DNA of 64,000 bases, from NCBI RefSeq assembly GCF_016412875.1, contig NZ_JAEKPD010000013.1, positions 1 to 64,000 on the forward strand. The letters are read 5' to 3'. The notes below the pieces were generated by a model that worked only from the letters and a program-made list of their open reading frames with translations, searched no databases and was not told where the DNA came from. Below are positions 59,879 through 64,000 of the stretch, piece by piece. The position numbers were made by a program, and so were the translations under genes. This stretch comes from Palleronia pontilimi (lineage in GTDB: Bacteria; Pseudomonadota; Alphaproteobacteria; Rhodobacterales; Rhodobacteraceae). Every line of letters begins with the position of its first letter. The stretch's first letter is position 1.

Positions 59879-61911
59879 AGCGTGCGGACCAGCCGGAGCG
59901 CGTCGTAGATCGCCGCGTGGGTGTTGCGCGCGGCCACGGCGTCGCCGATGCGGAAGAGCTGGAACGCGCCGTCGGGGTTGCGGGTGACGGTCTGCGGCGC
60001 GCCCGCGACGAGGGCTTCGTAATCGACCTCGCCCCCGTTGGTCGCGTCGCGCGTCAGCTCGAAATAGAGGTCGTCCAGGGGCCGCGTGCCGTGGTTGACG
60101 ATGACCTGGTCGACGTCTCGGGTCCGCTTGAAATCGCCGTAATCGCTGCCCAGCGTGGCGCGCAGCGCGTTGCCGTGGCGCTCGACGGCGTCAAGCTTCC
60201 ACATGACCGTGGTCGTCACGTCGCGCTGTTGCAGCACGCGCATGGAGGGCGTCAGCGACATGGCCATGACCTCGGGGGCGAAGGCGCGGTCGCGGGTGGT
60301 GATCTCGACCCGCGCGCCGGTCTCGGCGATGCGCTCGGCGGCTTGCAGCCCGGCGTAGTCGCCCGCGTCGTCGTAGATCAGGACGTTGTCGCCCGGGCGC
60401 ACGTCGCCCGACAGGATGTCCCACGTGGACGCCACCAGGTCGTCGCCTTCGTCCAGCACTTCGGTATGCGGCAGGCCGCCGGTGGCGATGATGACGACGT
60501 CGGGCGCGTCTTCGCGGATCGTGTCGGCGTCGGCGAAGCTGTTGAAGCGGAAGGTGACGCCCAGCCGGTCGCATTCGGCGTGGCGCCACTGGATCAGTTG
60601 CAGCATTTCCGAGCGGCGCCTGGTCTGCGACGACAGGCGGACCTGCCCGCCGGGATCGTTCGCGGCCTCGTGGACGGTGACTTGATGCCCGCGCAAAGCC
60701 GCCACGCGCGCGGCTTCCAGACCGGCGGGACCGGCCCCGACGACGACCACGCGGCGGGGCGTGTCGGTCTTGGCGACCTGGTGCGGCTGCTCGATCTCGC
60801 GGCCCGTGGACGGGTTGTGCAGGCACAGCGCCATGCCCCCCTGGTAGATCCGGTCGAGGCAATAGTTCGCGCCGACGCAGGGGCGGATGCGATCCTCGGT
60901 GCCCGCCATGATCTTGGCGACGATATGCGGATCGGCCATGTGGGCGCGGGTCATGCCCACCATGTCGAGCTTGCCGGACGCGATGGCGTGGCGCGCGGTG
61001 GCGACGTCCTGGATCTTGGCGGCGTGGAAGGTCGGAAATTGCGTGGCCGCGCGGATCTCGCCCGCGAAGTCCAGGTGCGGTGCGCTGGCCATGCCCTGCA
61101 CCGGGATCAGGTCAGAGAGGCCCGGATCGGTGTCGATATGGCCGCGCACGATGTTTAGGAAATCGACCATGCCGCTGTCCTTCAGGCGGCGCGAGATTTC
61201 CATGCCTTCGGTCTTGTCGATGCCGCCCGGCTGGCATTCGTCGCCCGCGTAGCGCACGCCGACGATGAAATCGGGGCCGACCCGCTGGCGGATGGCGGCG
61301 AGCGTATCGAACAGGAACCGCAGGCGGTTGTCGAGCGGGCCGCCATAGGGGCCGTCTTGGGCGTTGGTGAGCGGCGAGGTGAACTGCTCGATCAGGTGGC
61401 CGTAGGCTTCCAGCTCGATCCCGTCGAGACCCGCGGCCTGCATCCGCTCGGCCGCGTCGGCGTAATCGCGGATGATGCGCGCGATGTCCCAATCCTCGGC
61501 GCATTTGGGAAAGGCGCGGTGCGCGGGCTCGCGCTCGTAGCCTGCCGACACGACCGGAAGCCAGTCGCCCTTGTCCCAGCGGGTGCGGCGGCCCAGATGG
61601 GTGAGCTGGATCATCACCGCGCAGCCGTGGTCGTGGCATTCGTCCGTGAGCTTCGCCATCCAGCCGACCACCTCGTCCTGCCAGGCCAGCACGTTGTTGA
61701 AGACCGGCGGGCTGTCGCGCGACACCGACGCCGAGCCCGCCGTCATGGTCAGCGCGACGCCGCCCTTGGCCCGTTCCACGTGGTAGGCGCGGTAGCGGTC
61801 CTTGGGCATCCCGTCCTCGGGATAGGCGGGTTCGTGGCTGGTGATCATCAGCCGGTTCTTCAGCGTCAGGTGCTTCAGCTGGAAGGGCTGGAGAAGCGGA
61901 TCGTTGGACAT
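59875..61911 (-). CDS. Old Yellow Enzyme-type Fe-S flavoprotein (dimethylglycine/stachydrine demethylase-like)
   Basis: A 678-residue enzyme. Residues about 1-370 are an NADH:flavin oxidoreductase (OYE) TIM barrel with FMN; residues about 375-420 hold the Fe-S cysteines CVGANYC and ALCLHNP; and about 425-678 are an FAD/NAD-binding domain with VVVVGAGPAGLEAARVAALRG. This is the DgcA/StcD layout, which removes methyl groups from N,N-dimethylglycine or N-methylproline. Last gene of the run Rieske oxygenase-reductase-OYE, which supports betaine demethylation. Confidence 0.85.
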   Translation of the reverse strand: MSNDPLLQPFQLKHLTLKNRLMITSHEPAYPEDGMPKDRYRAYHVERAKGGVALTMTAGSASVSRDSPPVFNNVLAWQDEVVGWMAKLTDECHDHGCAVMIQLTHLGRRTRWDKGDWLPVVSAGYEREPAHRAFPKCAEDWDIARIIRDYADAAERMQAAGLDGIELEAYGHLIEQFTSPLTNAQDGPYGGPLDNRLRFLFDTLAAIRQRVGPDFIVGVRYAGDECQPGGIDKTEGMEISRRLKDSGMVDFLNIVRGHIDTDPGLSDLIPVQGMASAPHLDFAGEIRAATQFPTFHAAKIQDVATARHAIASGKLDMVGMTRAHMADPHIVAKIMAGTEDRIRPCVGANYCLDRIYQGGMALCLHNPSTGREIEQPHQVAKTDTPRRVVVVGAGPAGLEAARVAALRGHQVTVHEAANDPGGQVRLSSQTRRRSEMLQLIQWRHAECDRLGVTFRFNSFADADTIREDAPDVVIIATGGLPHTEVLDEGDDLVASTWDILSGDVRPGDNVLIYDDAGDYAGLQAAERIAETGARVEITTRDRAFAPEVMAMSLTPSMRVLQQRDVTTTVMWKLDAVERHGNALRATLGSDYGDFKRTRDVDQVIVNHGTRPLDDLYFELTRDATNGGEVDYEALVAGAPQTVTRNPDGAFQLFRIGDAVAARNTHAAIYDALRLVRTL

Positions 61912-61922
61912 GAAGCGGCCTT

Positions 61923-62989
61923 TCAGATGTCGAGCGTGACGTCGCCGATGGGGTGCGAGCAGCAGGCCAGCACGTAGCCTTCCGCGATCTCGTCTTCGGT
62001 GATGCCGCCGTTGTGGACCATGTGCACGTCGCCCGCGATCTTGCGGGTCTTGCAGGTGCCGCAGACGCCGAAGGTGCAGCCCGTGGGCAGGCGCACGCCG
62101 CTGGTCTTGGCCGCGGCCAGCAGGGTTTCGGTCTGGCGCATCCGGGCGGTCTTGCCGGAGCGGGCGAAGCTGACCTCGACCGCCTCGGCCGCGTCGGGCA
62201 CCACGTCTTCGGGCGCGTCGGTCACGTCGGCGATGGGGGCGTGGAAACTTTCCTGGTGGTAGCGGTCCATGTCGTAGCCGAGGCCCGCCAGAGCCTCGCG
62301 GACCGCGCGCATGAAGGGTTCGGGGCCGCAGCAGAACACCTCGCGCTCCAGGTAGTCGGGCGCGACCAGGCCCAGGATCAGCTGGTTGAACTGGCCCTTG
62401 ATGCCGGTCCAGGGGGCGTAGGGGTCGGCCTGTTCGACCACCCATGTCAGCGCGATCCCGGTGGAGCGCGACGCGATGTGTTCCAGCCGTTCGCGGAAGA
62501 TGATTTCCGACGGGCGGCGCGCGCAGTTCAGGAACACGATGTCGGGGTCGGCGCCCGCGTCGTACATCTGCGTGGTCATCGACATCATCGGCGTGATGCC
62601 GGACCCCGCGCTGATGAACAGGTATTTCGCCGCCGGGTGGACGTGGTGCGAGAAGTCGCCGCCCGGCCCGGTGGCCTTGATCGCCATGCCGGGGCGCAGG
62701 TGGTCCAGCATCCAGCGCCCGCCGATGCTGTCGGGCTGGGCCTTGACCGTCACCGTCAGCGACGTGGGCCGCGAGGGCGCGGACGAGATCGTGTAGGTCC
62801 GGTGCAGCGGCCCGCCGGGCACCGGCAGCTCGAGCGTGACGAACTGGCCCGGCTTGAAGTGAAAGAGCGCGCCCGATTGCGGGCGGAAGGTGAAGGTCGC
62901 GGTGTTGGCCGTCTCGGGCAGGACGTTGACGCAGGTCAGCGCCTCGGAATCGGTCCAGAAGGCCAGCGCGGGGGGCGTATCGGGGCGCA

Positions 62990-62990
<1 letters not shown>
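61923..62990 (-). CDS. Rieske oxygenase reductase, hybrid FNR/[2Fe-2S] type (GbcB-like)
   Basis: A 355-residue electron-transfer protein. The N-terminal ferredoxin-NADP reductase module has the flavin motif RTYTISSAPSR (about residues 59-69), GPGGDFSHHV and the nucleotide site ISAGSGITPMMSM; a C-terminal plant-type [2Fe-2S] domain has cysteines in LPTGCTFGVCGTCKTRKIAGDV and the later CCSHP. Delivers electrons from NAD(P)H to the neighbouring Rieske oxygenase. Starts one base inside the oxygenase stop codon (TAATG), so the two are coupled. Confidence 0.88.

Positions 62991-64000
<1,010 letters not shown>

Overview
The window is high-GC (roughly two thirds G+C by eye), densely coded alphaproteobacterial chromosome. 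Family-level signatures point to Rhodobacteraceae (roseobacter/Rhodobacter group): the ChvG-ChvI/HprK/EIIA/HPr/RapZ block beside pckA, a TrcR (DUF1013) regulator, DUF6473, DUF1491 and DUF6732 proteins, a Rhodobacter-numbered BcsA, methylsuccinyl-CoA dehydrogenase of the ethylmalonyl-CoA pathway, and BciA, a bacteriochlorophyll enzyme that suggests an (aerobic) anoxygenic phototroph. No rRNA, tRNA, CRISPR array, prophage or insertion sequence was recognised.

Layout. 0-9.3 kb: a lipoprotein and parC (minus); an SH3 protein, an SDR, a HIG1-like membrane protein, PduO-type adenosyltransferase, etfBA and 3-hydroxybutyryl-CoA dehydrogenase (plus), with a DUF6473 gene opposite. 9.3-19.3 kb: an acyltransferase, then a regulatory block on the minus strand (chvI-chvG-hprK-rapZ-EIIA-HPr) facing pckA, a TauE/SafE permease and mcd. 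19.3-23.6 kb: a complete bufferin operon (bufA precursor peptide, bufB MNIO enzyme, bufC partner, DoxX) divergent from an ECF sigma factor and its NrsF anti-sigma; matching GTAAC-N17-CGAA promoters drive both sides. 23.6-30.1 kb: the conserved acpS-lepB-rnc-era-recO housekeeping cluster, interrupted by a nucleoside deaminase, an EamA permease and the opposite-strand bciA. 30.2-32.4 kb: a tungstate-type ABC transporter. 32.5-40.4 kb: a tightly coupled cellulose operon bcsN-A-B-Z plus a TPR gene. 40.9-45 kb: trcR, then a coupled RNase T2 / AMP-ligase / thiolase-like set. 45-55.3 kb: a cobalamin cluster (cobM, cbiG-cobJ fusion, cobI, cobL, cobH, cbiX, DUF6732 on minus; Ecm4-type GST, DUF1636, cobC, cobD on plus). 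55.4-59.9 kb: a lytic transglycosylase, a C45 hydrolase, a PHB-depolymerase-type esterase, a ribbon-helix-helix regulator and a sugar isomerase. 59.9-64 kb: a Rieske oxygenase / reductase / Old-Yellow-Enzyme operon of the betaine-demethylation type, cut by the right edge.

How the genes work together. ETF, Mcd, hydroxybutyryl-CoA dehydrogenase and the nearby PHB-type esterase fit acyl-CoA and C2/C4 assimilation. PduO makes the adenosyl-B12 that ethylmalonyl-CoA-pathway mutases need, and the cob cluster makes the corrin. ChvG-ChvI with the incomplete PTS links envelope and nitrogen/carbon signals to PckA.

The signals I consider most worth a second look are the bufferin/ECF regulon with its symmetric promoters, a dispersed 25-bp intergenic repeat (five copies, CCCATCTTTGTTCT-N3-AAATATCC), a 59-nt three-arm palindrome between cobL and cobH, a thiolase homologue lacking its second catalytic cysteine, a CbiX with eight clustered cysteines and a histidine-rich tail, and a recO gene whose expected ATG is missing.
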